From Rhodococcus oxybenzonivorans (GTDB taxonomy: Bacteria > Actinomycetota > Actinomycetes > Mycobacteriales > Mycobacteriaceae), in NCBI RefSeq assembly GCF_003130705.1, contig NZ_CP021354.1:6200001-6264000 (forward strand): a stretch of DNA of 64,000 nucleotides. The letters run 5' to 3'. Positions within the stretch are counted from its first letter, which is position 1; the number at the start of each line of letters is the position of its first letter. Under the pieces are notes generated by a model, which saw only the letters and a list, made by a program, of their open reading frames with translations, searched no databases and was not told the origin of the DNA. The position numbers and the translations under genes are program-made. Below are positions 8,237 to 15,842 of this stretch, in pieces.

Positions 8237-8581
8237 TTGGCTGTGCCGGATCTGTCGGCCGAACAACGTGCCGACGCACGCCGGGTCGCGCTCGAAGCTC
8301 GAACGGTGCGGGCGCGGGCGCTCACCGAGATTTCCGCCGGGCGGTGGACCGTGCCGCGGCTACTCGCTGCGGCGCAGGCCGAGCGTGCGCTGGCTCGGAC
8401 CAAGGTGGAGGCGGTGTTGCGCGCGTTGCCCGGGGTGGGACCGGTGGGTTCTCGGGTGCTGCTCGCGCGGGCGGGAATCGCCGAGAACCGGCGAGTGGGG
8501 GCGCTGACCGAGCGGCAACGCCGGTCGCTGACCGAGATCACCGAGTACCCGATTCGATGGCGGTCGGATCGGATCGGTTAG
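8237..8581 (+). CDS. actinobacterial IHF (mIHF) paralogue
   Basis: 114 residues. The architecture matches mycobacterial integration host factor: an N-terminal helix (LSAEQRADARRVALEAR), a central helical region and a helix-two turns-helix at VEAVLRALPGVGPVGSRVLLARAGIAENRRVGALTERQRRSL. I cite the latter only as about residues 56-98, with the key GVGPV turn. mIHF binds DNA and shapes the nucleoid. This copy is diverged, Arg-rich and unlikely to be the main IHF, which normally sits beside gmk. Start chosen at TTG 8237 because it gives M-A-V-P-D-L like the family MALPQL; GTG 8225, 8228 or 8243 are alternatives. Confidence 0.75.
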   Translation: MAVPDLSAEQRADARRVALEARTVRARALTEISAGRWTVPRLLAAAQAERALARTKVEAVLRALPGVGPVGSRVLLARAGIAENRRVGALTERQRRSLTEITEYPIRWRSDRIG

Positions 8582-8631
8582 CGCGCGTGTAGATGCCGCA
8601 GACGACGAGACGCGGACGGCGGGACTCGGCG

Positions 8632-8841
8632 CTATCGGCGGTGGCCGTCGCCATCATCCGGAAGGGGTGCGCGGAGATTGCGAAGGGATCGGTAGTAGTC
8701 CAGTAGCGAGAATCGCTGTGTCGGTTCGCCCCGGCGGGCGGGTACGCGGCGAGCGGGCCGTGTGTCGGCGTCGATGCACCGTTGCCAGTAGGAGGTGAGC
8801 CGAGGGGATCGGTTCACCTCGTCTCCCGGTGCACTCATCAT
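8632..8841 (-). CDS. small hypothetical protein
   Basis: 69 residues from ATG 8841 (a second ATG at 8838). Hydrophilic and Arg-rich, with an aromatic stretch SYWQRC and a later FSLLDYYRSLRNL. No domain recognised. It points away from the PRC-barrel gene, and the shared intergenic region contains the GCAA-N3-TTGC repeat. Confidence 0.35.
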   Translation of the reverse strand: MMSAPGDEVNRSPRLTSYWQRCIDADTRPARRVPARRGEPTQRFSLLDYYRSLRNLRAPLPDDGDGHRR

Positions 8842-8917
8842 GACCCACCCTACTGCACGCATCTGAAACCGAGGCCCGACCATCGGTAACGAATGCATCA
8901 CCGAATAAATGTAGCGA

Positions 8918-8928
8918 GCAATACTTGC
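8918..8928 (+). promoter_or_regulatory. GCAA-N3-TTGC inverted repeat before the PRC-barrel gene
   Basis: GCAATACTTGC, followed at 8934-8943 by GCGTTTATAT, a ten-base string also found beside the ectD operator (3915-3924). The pairing of these two strings at both sites strengthens the idea of a shared regulon. Confidence 0.4.
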
Positions 8929-9040
8929 TGTGGCGTTTATATCGGATGTCAGGTTGACAGAGCGGCGAAGTGGGAATTCAGAGCGCAGTGACCCGCTCCC
9001 GTCGACCGGGGGTGGTCGTGACGGCGAAGGACTGAGGCAG

Positions 9041-9484
9041 ATGACGGAGAGCGAGAATCAGCGCACGCTGATCGATCTGGACGAGGCCGCCCTGATGCTC
9101 GAGCATCCAGCCGAGGACATCCGTGGGCGCAGTGTCTACGACCGGGACGGACACGAACTGGGGAAGATCGAGGGATTGATCGTCGACGAGGCGGAGCGGA
9201 AGGTGCGGTTCCTGCGGATCGGCTCGGGTGGGTTCCTCGGGTTCGGCAAGACCGCCCGACTGGTGCCGGTGGACGCGATCACCCGTATCACCGATGACGC
9301 GGTCCACCTCGACCGGAGCAAGGAACACGTCGCCGGCAGTGACCCCTATGACCCGCAGGTTATGCCGGTCTCGGACTTCTACCGGCGCCTGTACGAGCAT
9401 TACGGATACGCCCCGTTCTGGGCAGCTGGGTACGTCTACCCGTATCCGCCACCGCCACCGCCGTGGCCCTCGACCACCACGTAG
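9041..9484 (+). CDS. PRC-barrel domain protein
   Basis: 147 residues. A PRC-barrel (about 28-90) is seen in DIRGRSVYDRDGHELGKIEG, then VRFLRIGSGGFLGFGKTARLVPVDAI. A C-terminal region rich in Tyr and Pro ends in a proline run. PRC barrels bind RNA or protein in ribosome maturation and stress proteins; this stand-alone form is common in Rhodococcus stress loci and of unknown role. Start ATG 9041, chosen because the upstream in-frame extension has no family similarity. Confidence 0.85.
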   Translation: MTESENQRTLIDLDEAALMLEHPAEDIRGRSVYDRDGHELGKIEGLIVDEAERKVRFLRIGSGGFLGFGKTARLVPVDAITRITDDAVHLDRSKEHVAGSDPYDPQVMPVSDFYRRLYEHYGYAPFWAAGYVYPYPPPPPPWPSTTT

Positions 9485-9583
9485 TCCTCGGGACCCGGTG
9501 ATTTCGGTCGGGGCGTACTGCTCCGGCCGCTACGCCCGCCGCTGCATGTCCGCACATCTGCAGGTCGCCGGCGCGCCGGTTGG

Positions 9584-10750
9584 TCAGGGTTCGCCGACGG
9601 CGGCCGATGGCGGAGTCTGGGCGTCGGTGGTGGATCGCAGGAAGGGGACGATGCGGTCGGCGATCGCGTCGTTGTAGGTGACCGGGTGCTGGTTGGGGTT
9701 GGCGTGACCGGTGCCGTCGAGTTTGACCACCAGCAGGGTGCCCTCCGGTCCGCCGGAGTGGTCGATGAGGATGCGCTGGCTGTAGTCGACGTCGACGACC
9801 CGGTCCGCGGCGGCGACCCGGGGACGCAGGAACACAATCGCGGGACGGGGTTTGCGCTCGCGCGGGTCGGCGAGCGCATCGAGGTTGTCGATGGCGCCGG
9901 AGGCGACGATGACTCTGAATTGGGACTCGATCAACCCATTGCTCGCCGCCCGGCGAGAGAGGATCTTCTCGCGCAGGACCTCGCCGATGACCTCACGTAG
10001 CTCGGACGGGTCGATGCGGGGGTACCAGGTCGAGGGGTCGACGAATCGGTGCTGTCGGGCGGCGACCTCCACGAACAGCCGCAGCACCCGACTTTCGCGG
10101 GCCCCGGGAATCCAGCCGATCCACCTCAGCAAGTCTTCGCCGGCGTCCCGGCTCTGCGCGCGGACCGCGTGCAGATCGAGGGGCGTGCAATCGAGGATCA
10201 CCGCGTCGACGGCCAGATCGGTGTCGCGATAGAGGTGTTCAGCGACTTCGAGGGCGATCACGCCGCCCATGCTGTGCCCGGACACCACGACGGAGCCGAC
10301 ATCTCGGTCGCGGGCATGGGTGGTGATCAGGTTACTGATCACCTTGGTGTCGATACCGCTGTTGTCGTAGCGCACCGCCCACACCTGCCCGATGCGCGAG
10401 AGCGTGGGCAGTGAGATGGCTGTGCGGGTGGCATCGAGGTGGCCCAGCCCGACCAGTTCGACGACCGCGGTGTCCCGTTCCGACGAACGCTGGGCGTCAT
10501 ACACCGGATGGATCTGCGGTTGAGTGGTGGCGAGCCGGACCTGCTGGGGCAGCACGTCATGCATCCAATACACACTGCCCGCGCACAGCACCGGTACCAG
10601 TACCCACACCGCCAGCCACACCAGCACGCGGCGGGTGCGCCCGAACCGGACCCAGTGATGCCCGGTACGGGTCTGTCGCAACCGTGCTCGGCGCCGCTCG
10701 TCACTGTAGTCGGCGACGGTGGTGCGGTGGCGTGGGAGCAAGGCAGGCAT
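9584..10750 (-). CDS. membrane-anchored alpha/beta hydrolase
   Basis: 388 residues from ATG 10750; GTG 10813 would add a hydrophobic N-terminus. One transmembrane helix (about 45-67, RRVLVWLAVWVLVPVLCAGS) anchors a hydrolase domain with nucleophile motif GHSMGG, a possible acid in ILDCTPLD or in the later DVDYSQR region, and a late GTGHANPNQHP histidine. The hydrolase is probably extracytoplasmic. Substrate unknown. Neighbours on the same strand give no clear pathway. Confidence 0.75.
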   Translation of the reverse strand: MPALLPRHRTTVADYSDERRRARLRQTRTGHHWVRFGRTRRVLVWLAVWVLVPVLCAGSVYWMHDVLPQQVRLATTQPQIHPVYDAQRSSERDTAVVELVGLGHLDATRTAISLPTLSRIGQVWAVRYDNSGIDTKVISNLITTHARDRDVGSVVVSGHSMGGVIALEVAEHLYRDTDLAVDAVILDCTPLDLHAVRAQSRDAGEDLLRWIGWIPGARESRVLRLFVEVAARQHRFVDPSTWYPRIDPSELREVIGEVLREKILSRRAASNGLIESQFRVIVASGAIDNLDALADPRERKPRPAIVFLRPRVAAADRVVDVDYSQRILIDHSGGPEGTLLVVKLDGTGHANPNQHPVTYNDAIADRIVPFLRSTTDAQTPPSAAVGEP

Positions 10751-10936
10751 GGGAATCAGTGCAACGAGCACGGCGGCGGGAGCGTGGGCCAGGTCGGTGG
10801 GGCCTGCTTTCACTGTAGGACCTTGGAGAGGATCCTGATCCCTGCCGTGTCTACGGCGACCGGAACCAACGCAACTATCATCGGCCGTCAAATCGTCACC
10901 CACACACGTGGCTAGCAGTAACCGCGGCCGATTACG

Positions 10937-11692
10937 TCAGCGATTTCTCACAGTGGAGAAATTGCTCTCTGTGTACTGGGCCGAGGAGTCCTCTCCGCCG
11001 AGTTCGGCTCGGAGAGCTCGAATTTGCCGGGATAGTTCGGCGACCTGCTGCCGGGTGGCGGCCTGGTTCGCCTCATCTTGTTCGGCCACCTTCTGCACCA
11101 GCCAGGATGCGAGGGTCGCAGTGACGACACCGAGTAGGGCGATCCCGGCCACCATCAACCCGACGGCGATCAGTCGTCCGGTAGGGGTGACCGGCGAGAG
11201 ATCACCGTATCCGACGGTAGTCACCGTCACGACCGCCCACCAAAGGGCATCAGGGAAGGTGGTGATCGTCGCATCGGAGGCGTCACGCTCTGCGTCGAGC
11301 ATCGCCAACGACGCGACGACGATCAGCAAGGTGGTACCGGTGATCGCGTAGGTCACCACACGGCCCCGCAGCGCCCCGCCGACCGAGCGCTGAAGGAAAC
11401 TGACCACCGTCAGCAGGCGAAGCAGGCGCAGCGGCCGAAGAATCGGCAGCACCACGATGGCGAGTTCGTGCAGATGGTAGACGAACCATCGGCCACGCCT
11501 GTCGGCCAACATCAACCGAGTCAGGTAGTCGATGATGAACAGAATCCAGATCACCTGGACAGCGTGTTCGGCCAGTGCGGCGGAGGTCCGCTCCGGCTGC
11601 CCCAACACCGTCCACGCGTAGATTCCCAAAAAGCCCAATGCGGCGCCGGCTAATGGCCACTCCGTCTTCCGTTCCCACTGCGCATACGTCAT
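10937..11692 (-). CDS. voltage-gated-type potassium channel
   Basis: 251 residues from ATG 11692. Six-helix architecture: an S1-S4-like sensor region with a short basic S4 (RPLRLLRLL, about 86-94), then a pore with selectivity filter TTVGYGD (158-164), an inner helix, and a C-terminal coiled coil (about 205-240, with heptads in VAEQDEANQ and VAELSRQIRALRAEL) suited to tetramer assembly. There is no RCK domain. It probably sets membrane potential or K+ efflux. Confidence 0.9.
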   Translation of the reverse strand: MTYAQWERKTEWPLAGAALGFLGIYAWTVLGQPERTSAALAEHAVQVIWILFIIDYLTRLMLADRRGRWFVYHLHELAIVVLPILRPLRLLRLLTVVSFLQRSVGGALRGRVVTYAITGTTLLIVVASLAMLDAERDASDATITTFPDALWWAVVTVTTVGYGDLSPVTPTGRLIAVGLMVAGIALLGVVTATLASWLVQKVAEQDEANQAATRQQVAELSRQIRALRAELGGEDSSAQYTESNFSTVRNR

Positions 11693-11941
11693 AGCCGCAA
11701 GATACGGAGTGGGCGCGAGGAGGCCACCACCGGTCGGACGGCTACTACCCACGCGCGGTCGGCGCGTTCCTCCCCGTCGCCGGTGAGCTTCGGCGATCTC
11801 GTCCGCGACAACATGACACCTTGCTCGGCGGCCGCTGGGGGTTGTACCTCGCCGTGGCCTGATCGTCGCGCTGTTCGCCCTGTTGGTGCCGAAGGAACGA
11901 CCGGCCACCTGAGTCGACGGCGTTCGACGGTGTGGACCAGC

Positions 11942-12582
11942 TCAGAAGTCCTCGTCGATGCAGGCCAGCCGGTCACCGGCCATTCCGGCCTGGCCGGGAC
12001 CGGTCATGGTGCGCTGCGCGTGCAGCACCACCGAGTGGGCCTCGTTGTCGCGTAATTCCCAGTCGACGGTCGTCGCCGCCTGCGCGTTGCCGCTTTCGTC
12101 GGTGGTGATGTCGAGCCAAATCTCGTTCTGCGGGTTCGCGTAGGCCGGATCCGACGACGGGGATTGCGGCGTGGCGGCGGGATCGACATTGTTCTGATAG
12201 TGCGGTCCCGAATCCGAGGGTGCCGGCCCGCACGGCTGGGTGAGTACATGCACACCGAAGTCGCGGTTGGGGTGAGGCCGGTCGCGTCGAGGGCGACCGT
12301 GGTGCGGCCGTCCTGCTCCTCGGAGTCGATGGTCACGGTCGAACCCACGGGGACGGCGGCTTCGTCGTAGGTGAACGCGTTGTCGTCGCCGACTTCCCCG
12401 GGCAACTGAAAGGCCGCGCCCGGTGTGCCGGGCAGCGGAGTCGGGAGACCGGTATCGGTCGTGGTTTCGGCGGACGTGGGGGGTATTTCTACCGTCTCGG
12501 TTGATCCGTCGTCGCCGCACCCCGCGGCGACGAGCGCGGTCAGGGATATGCCCGCGATCAGGGCGGCTCGTGGTGCGCTCAT
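11942..12582 (-). CDS. SOD-like lipoprotein, frameshifted
   Basis: ATG 12582 starts a lipoprotein signal ending LVAAGCGDD, then a Thr/Pro linker and the first strands of a Cu/Zn-SOD-like barrel up to LDATGLTP. At the G4 run 12269-12272 (C4 on the coding strand) the frame breaks. Adding one base restores NRDFGVHVLTQPCG, GPHYQNNVDP, NEIWLDITTDESGNA, SVVLHAQRTM and DRLACIDEDF to the stop at 11942. Where relatives have H-x-H, here is H-V-L, so one copper ligand seems lost. It may be a non-catalytic copper or scaffold protein, or decaying. Confidence 0.65.
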
Positions 12583-12689
12583 GTTCGGCGATTACCCCCC
12601 GGCGGATGTCGGAATCACAGGACATCGCAATGGGATTGCGGACCAGGAACCCCGCGGCACGGAGATGAAGAAGTGGGTGCTCCGAAGCA

Positions 12690-12935
12690 TCCCCGAGGAA
12701 TGGTGGCGGTGCGCCCGCAGCGCCGGGTCAGCGGGATGAGACTGAGGGCAGCACGCGTGGGCCCGATCACGTACTCGTTCCAACGGACGCGGGATTACGA
12801 TGTTCGCTGCCACGCTGGTGCCAGAGGAACCGGGGCGTCGCGGCCCAGACCCCGAACAGGATGGTGAGGGTGCTGACCACGCCTGGGATCTGCGGGGCGG
12901 GGAGTCGTTGATGCCAGCGGGCGTTTCGGTGCTGT
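12690..12935 (-). pseudogene. degraded copy of the SPW-repeat protein
   Basis: Minus-strand fragments in two frames match the intact SPW protein at 13822-14343. The first is ARWHQRLPAPQIPGVV, then LFGVWAATPRFLWH; in the next frame is WNEYVIG followed by LSLIPLTR, against WNELLIG and LGLVRLTR in the intact copy. The N-terminal and C-terminal parts are missing and there is at least one frameshift. It looks like a decayed duplicate separated from its parent by the GlsB-type gene. Confidence 0.6.
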
Positions 12936-13220
12936 CGGGCGACGATGTCCACGAGCGAGCCGCGGACCCGCTTTCGCTGGTCACTCTCACTGCAAGACCG
13001 TGACAGAAGTTCGCTATCCGTCAAAGTGTCTGTTGAGAAAATGTGTTGCGGCACCATCCGATGCCTCGTCGCAGCTCGTAATATGCCATCGCCGCTTTCA
13101 GATCCGTTGATGATGCAGGCGTGTCCCGGGGTACCCGCACAAGATAGGCCCGCCTGAGTCGGTTGCGACGGGCACGGCACCGCGCAGGACCACCGCGTGG
13201 GCGCAGCGGGAAAGGACCGC

Positions 13221-13496
13221 ATGATGCTCGGACTGGGAATCATCGGCTGGATCGTCCTTGGCGGACTGGCCGGATGGATCGGTAGCAAGATCATGGGCAC
13301 CGACGCCCAACAAGGCATTCTCCTCAACATCGTGGTCGGCGTCGCCGGCGGGCTGATCGGCGGGTTGCTGGTGGGGCTGTTCGGTGTCGACGTCGCAGGG
13401 AGGGGACTGATATTCAGCTTTCTTACTTGCCTGTTCGGAGCCCTTATCCTGCTCTTCGTGGTCAAAACCGTCATGGCTCGGCGCACACACCGCTAA
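13221..13496 (+). CDS. GlsB/YeaQ/YmgE family membrane protein
   Basis: 91 residues, three to four hydrophobic helices, opening with GLGIIGWIVLGGLAGWIGSKIMG, cited only as residues 3-25 with key motif GGLAGWIGSKIMG of the transglycosylase-associated family. It then has GILLNIVVGVAGGLIGG and a final LFGALILLFVVK. Family members are small envelope stress proteins. Start ATG 13221 (second ATG at 13224). Confidence 0.85.
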   Translation: MMLGLGIIGWIVLGGLAGWIGSKIMGTDAQQGILLNIVVGVAGGLIGGLLVGLFGVDVAGRGLIFSFLTCLFGALILLFVVKTVMARRTHR

Positions 13497-13821
13497 GTGG
13501 TCAGCGACGAGGAAGCCGACTTCCCCGGGGGAAGCCGACACCGGCAGTGGACTCTGCCGCCACCGTCGATCGCTACGCTGTGGACAACCTGGGCGGTCGG
13601 CTCCCCTGTGCGGAGATCCTGACACATAGTCGGGCTCCGACGTGGTCGACGAAACCGGGGTCCGCTGTGGATCGGCGCCCCGTGCTCGTCGTGTGGTGAT
13701 GTTTCGGCGATGATCCTGACCTTGGGTGCCGGAATCACGTAACACCGGAAGAGCCAGCAAGGTCTATGCGGCAATCTCTGTGCCGCGCTAGTCAATCCCC
13801 GGTTACGCCATCGGGGTCGGG
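13497..13821. other. intergenic stretch, nothing recognised
   Basis: About 325 bases between the convergent GlsB-type and SPW genes. No open frame with a plausible start and no clear hairpin terminator was seen. Confidence 0.4.
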
Positions 13822-14343
13822 TCACCCGGTGTCATCGGTGGTGGTAAGGGCGGCGCGGGCGTCGAGGTGGCCGAGTGCGGTGACGGCGAGGACGGTCACA
13901 CCGATAAGGACGTCGTTGATGGTGGCGGGGGTGGCCCCGCTACCGAATCCGTAGTCGAACAGCAGCGGGGAGACGATCAACCAGCCCCCGGCCACCCCAC
14001 CGGCAGCGGTCGCGGTCAGCACCCGTACTGGCCGGGTCAGCCGGACGAGGCCGAGGACAGCGAGGGCGGACCCGATCAGGAGCTCGTTCCAGCGGGCGGG
14101 GGACAAGAAGTCGGTGCCGGGCTCGTGCCAGAGGAACGGCGACATCGCGACCCAGATGCCGAAAAGCATGGTGATGGCGCTGACCATGCCTGGGGTCTGC
14201 GGGCCGGGGAGCCGTTGGTGCCAGCGGGCGTTCTGATCGGGGCGTTCGGCCGAATCAAACATCAGCCGTTCGACGAAACCGCGGTGGCCGCGGGCCTCGA
14301 TCAGGGGTAGCGGTCCGGTCGGTGGGTGGTGGCTGCGCATCAT
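13822..14343 (-). CDS. SPW-repeat membrane protein
   Basis: 173 residues from ATG 14343 (ATG 14340 next). After a polar 60-residue N-terminus come four predicted helices with the family's repeated pattern: SPFLWHEP before the first W-N-E motif (WNELLIGSALAVLGL), and SPLLFDYG before a second N-D (INDVLIGVTVLAVTAL). Function unknown; common beside PRC-barrel genes in Rhodococcus. A decayed relative lies at 12690-12935. Confidence 0.8.
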   Translation of the reverse strand: MMRSHHPPTGPLPLIEARGHRGFVERLMFDSAERPDQNARWHQRLPGPQTPGMVSAITMLFGIWVAMSPFLWHEPGTDFLSPARWNELLIGSALAVLGLVRLTRPVRVLTATAAGGVAGGWLIVSPLLFDYGFGSGATPATINDVLIGVTVLAVTALGHLDARAALTTTDDTG

Positions 14344-14428
14344 GTCGTTCCTTGTTAATTTTCTCCGATCGTCCCGGGGTTCGGGTGGCCGCCCGGAACT
14401 GCGGTTGTGAAGCGCGCGGCGGGACATC

Positions 14429-14860
14429 TCAGTGGACGTCGACGACGACGGCGTAGGCGCCGACCCCGACCAGGCGGACTCCCGCCACCTGACCGCACTC
14501 GCCGAGCAGGGCGGTGATCGCCCCGGAGCCGGGATCGAAATCGACGTCGGCGACGGTGCCCCACTCGTTTCCGGCGGTGGTCAGCACCCGTTTGCCGATC
14601 AGGGTGTGGTCGCGGCCGGTCAGCGCCGCGATCGCCGCATCGGGTTCACCGACCGCGTCCGGCCCGCCGACGATGACCGCATCGTCGCCGAATGTGCCGA
14701 TGTTCGCCCACGGCACCACGGTGCCTTCCCCCGGCTTTTTCACCTGCACCGCGACCACCCGCCGCACCGCAGGGTCCACCACGAAACCGGCGACCTTCCC
14801 GATCGTGTCGGCGGCGTCGGAGCCGACGACCTGCCGGCCCACCGCGGCGGAGAAACGCAT
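14429..14860 (-). CDS. PRC-barrel protein (two barrels)
   Basis: 143 residues. The first barrel is visible in GRQVVGSDAADTIGKVAGFVVDPAVRRVVAVQV, cited as residues 8-41 with key GKVAGFVVD. A second begins at IGKRVLTTAGNEWGTVADVDFDP. Start ATG 14860 overlaps the stop of the upstream PRC gene (TGATG), so the two are coupled. Probably a cytoplasmic adaptor; function unknown. Confidence 0.8.
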   Translation of the reverse strand: MRFSAAVGRQVVGSDAADTIGKVAGFVVDPAVRRVVAVQVKKPGEGTVVPWANIGTFGDDAVIVGGPDAVGEPDAAIAALTGRDHTLIGKRVLTTAGNEWGTVADVDFDPGSGAITALLGECGQVAGVRLVGVGAYAVVVDVH

Positions 14861-15450
14861 CAGGATGCACCTCGCAGTTGCGTCCGGAACGCGGCGACGG
14901 CGGCACCGAACCCTGCCAGGTCATCACGGACGAAACCGGTCGCGCTCGCCGGCACGATCAGATGTTCCCCGGACGCGGCCAGCGTGTCCGGCAGCGGCAG
15001 CAGCATCTTGGTTCCCTTGCCCCGCAGAGCTTGCGACGATTCGATTTCGTAGCCCACGACATCGCATCGGCCGCTGGCGGGGTCGCCGACCTCCACGATC
15101 ACATCGACCACGGCGCCGAGCGCGGTGCCGGTGTCGGTGAGCACCTCGGCGCCGAGGACATCGCTGCCGGATCCGCGGCGGGAAGAGGCATGCGCGAGGG
15201 CCCCCGTCAGCGGGCCCAAAGCATCCTCGTCAGCGATCATGACCGCATCGGCGCCGAGCGCGGCCACACGCCCCCACACCAGTCCCCGATCGAGGGGGCC
15301 GGAGAACGGTCCCCGCCCGGCGAGGGTGAACCCGGCGACCTGACCGCCGGTGGGCGCATAGACGATGTCCTTGACCTGGGCAACGGCCTCACCGGCCATC
15401 GTCACCACCGGGCGGGCGATGATCTCGCTGCAGCGCATCAGTACGCTCAT
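14860..15450 (-). CDS. PRC-barrel protein (two barrels)
   Basis: 196 residues with two PRC-like halves. The first is MAGEAVAQVKDIVYAPTGG to VAGFTLAGRG; the second is VLGAEVLTDTGTALGAVVDV to CDVVGYEIESS. Middle gene of a three-gene unit: it starts inside the stop of the small membrane gene (four-base ATGA overlap) and ends on the start of the next PRC gene. The membrane partner suggests the barrels act at the inner membrane; this is inference. Confidence 0.8.
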   Translation of the reverse strand: MSVLMRCSEIIARPVVTMAGEAVAQVKDIVYAPTGGQVAGFTLAGRGPFSGPLDRGLVWGRVAALGADAVMIADEDALGPLTGALAHASSRRGSGSDVLGAEVLTDTGTALGAVVDVIVEVGDPASGRCDVVGYEIESSQALRGKGTKMLLPLPDTLAASGEHLIVPASATGFVRDDLAGFGAAVAAFRTQLRGAS

Positions 15451-15599
15451 CGCCGACCCCCACCGCCGGCGTCCTCAGGATTGTCCGGGTGGGCGATGAT
15501 GACCCCACCGGCGCGGCGGCGGGCCTGCACGAGCAGGAGTACACCGATGATCACCGCGACCACCGCCGCGACCACGATCAGCCAACTCCACCACTGCAT
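15447..15599 (-). CDS. small membrane protein before the PRC-barrel pair
   Basis: 50 residues from ATG 15599. One transmembrane helix (WSWLIVVAAVVAVIIGVLLL), then a basic QARRRAGG and a short cytoplasmic tail. First gene of the unit with the two PRC-barrel genes, four-base overlap. Possibly a membrane anchor for them. Confidence 0.6.
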   Translation of the reverse strand: MQWWSWLIVVAAVVAVIIGVLLLVQARRRAGGVIIAHPDNPEDAGGGGRR

Positions 15600-15842
15600 C
15601 AAGATCACCCTCCGCTTCGGGAGACCGATGTACCTGGTGTTTTCGAGCGTACTCTCCGCACCGCGGGCCGGGCACTCGAGATGTCGCGTTTTCACCGCTG
15701 GTGGCGGACTGGCGGCGGACGGCCATCGTGTTCTGCCACGCCCTTTTTCGCGTGGGTGACAGGTGAAACAGCAGGACTGCGCGAGAGCCAGCCATCCAGA
15801 TCATGCCCTGTGTGGATACGGTGCTGCTCCTAATATGGGTTC

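Noticed and set aside
9569..9581. CCGGCGCGCCGG palindrome between convergent genes as an operator or terminator.
   Set aside because: A 12-base GC palindrome is expected by chance at this G+C, and has no loop or flanking signal.
11783..11940. Plus-strand frame ending LIVALFALLVPKERPAT as a gene end.
   Set aside because: No start or domain; at best an old remnant between the K+ channel and the SOD-like gene.
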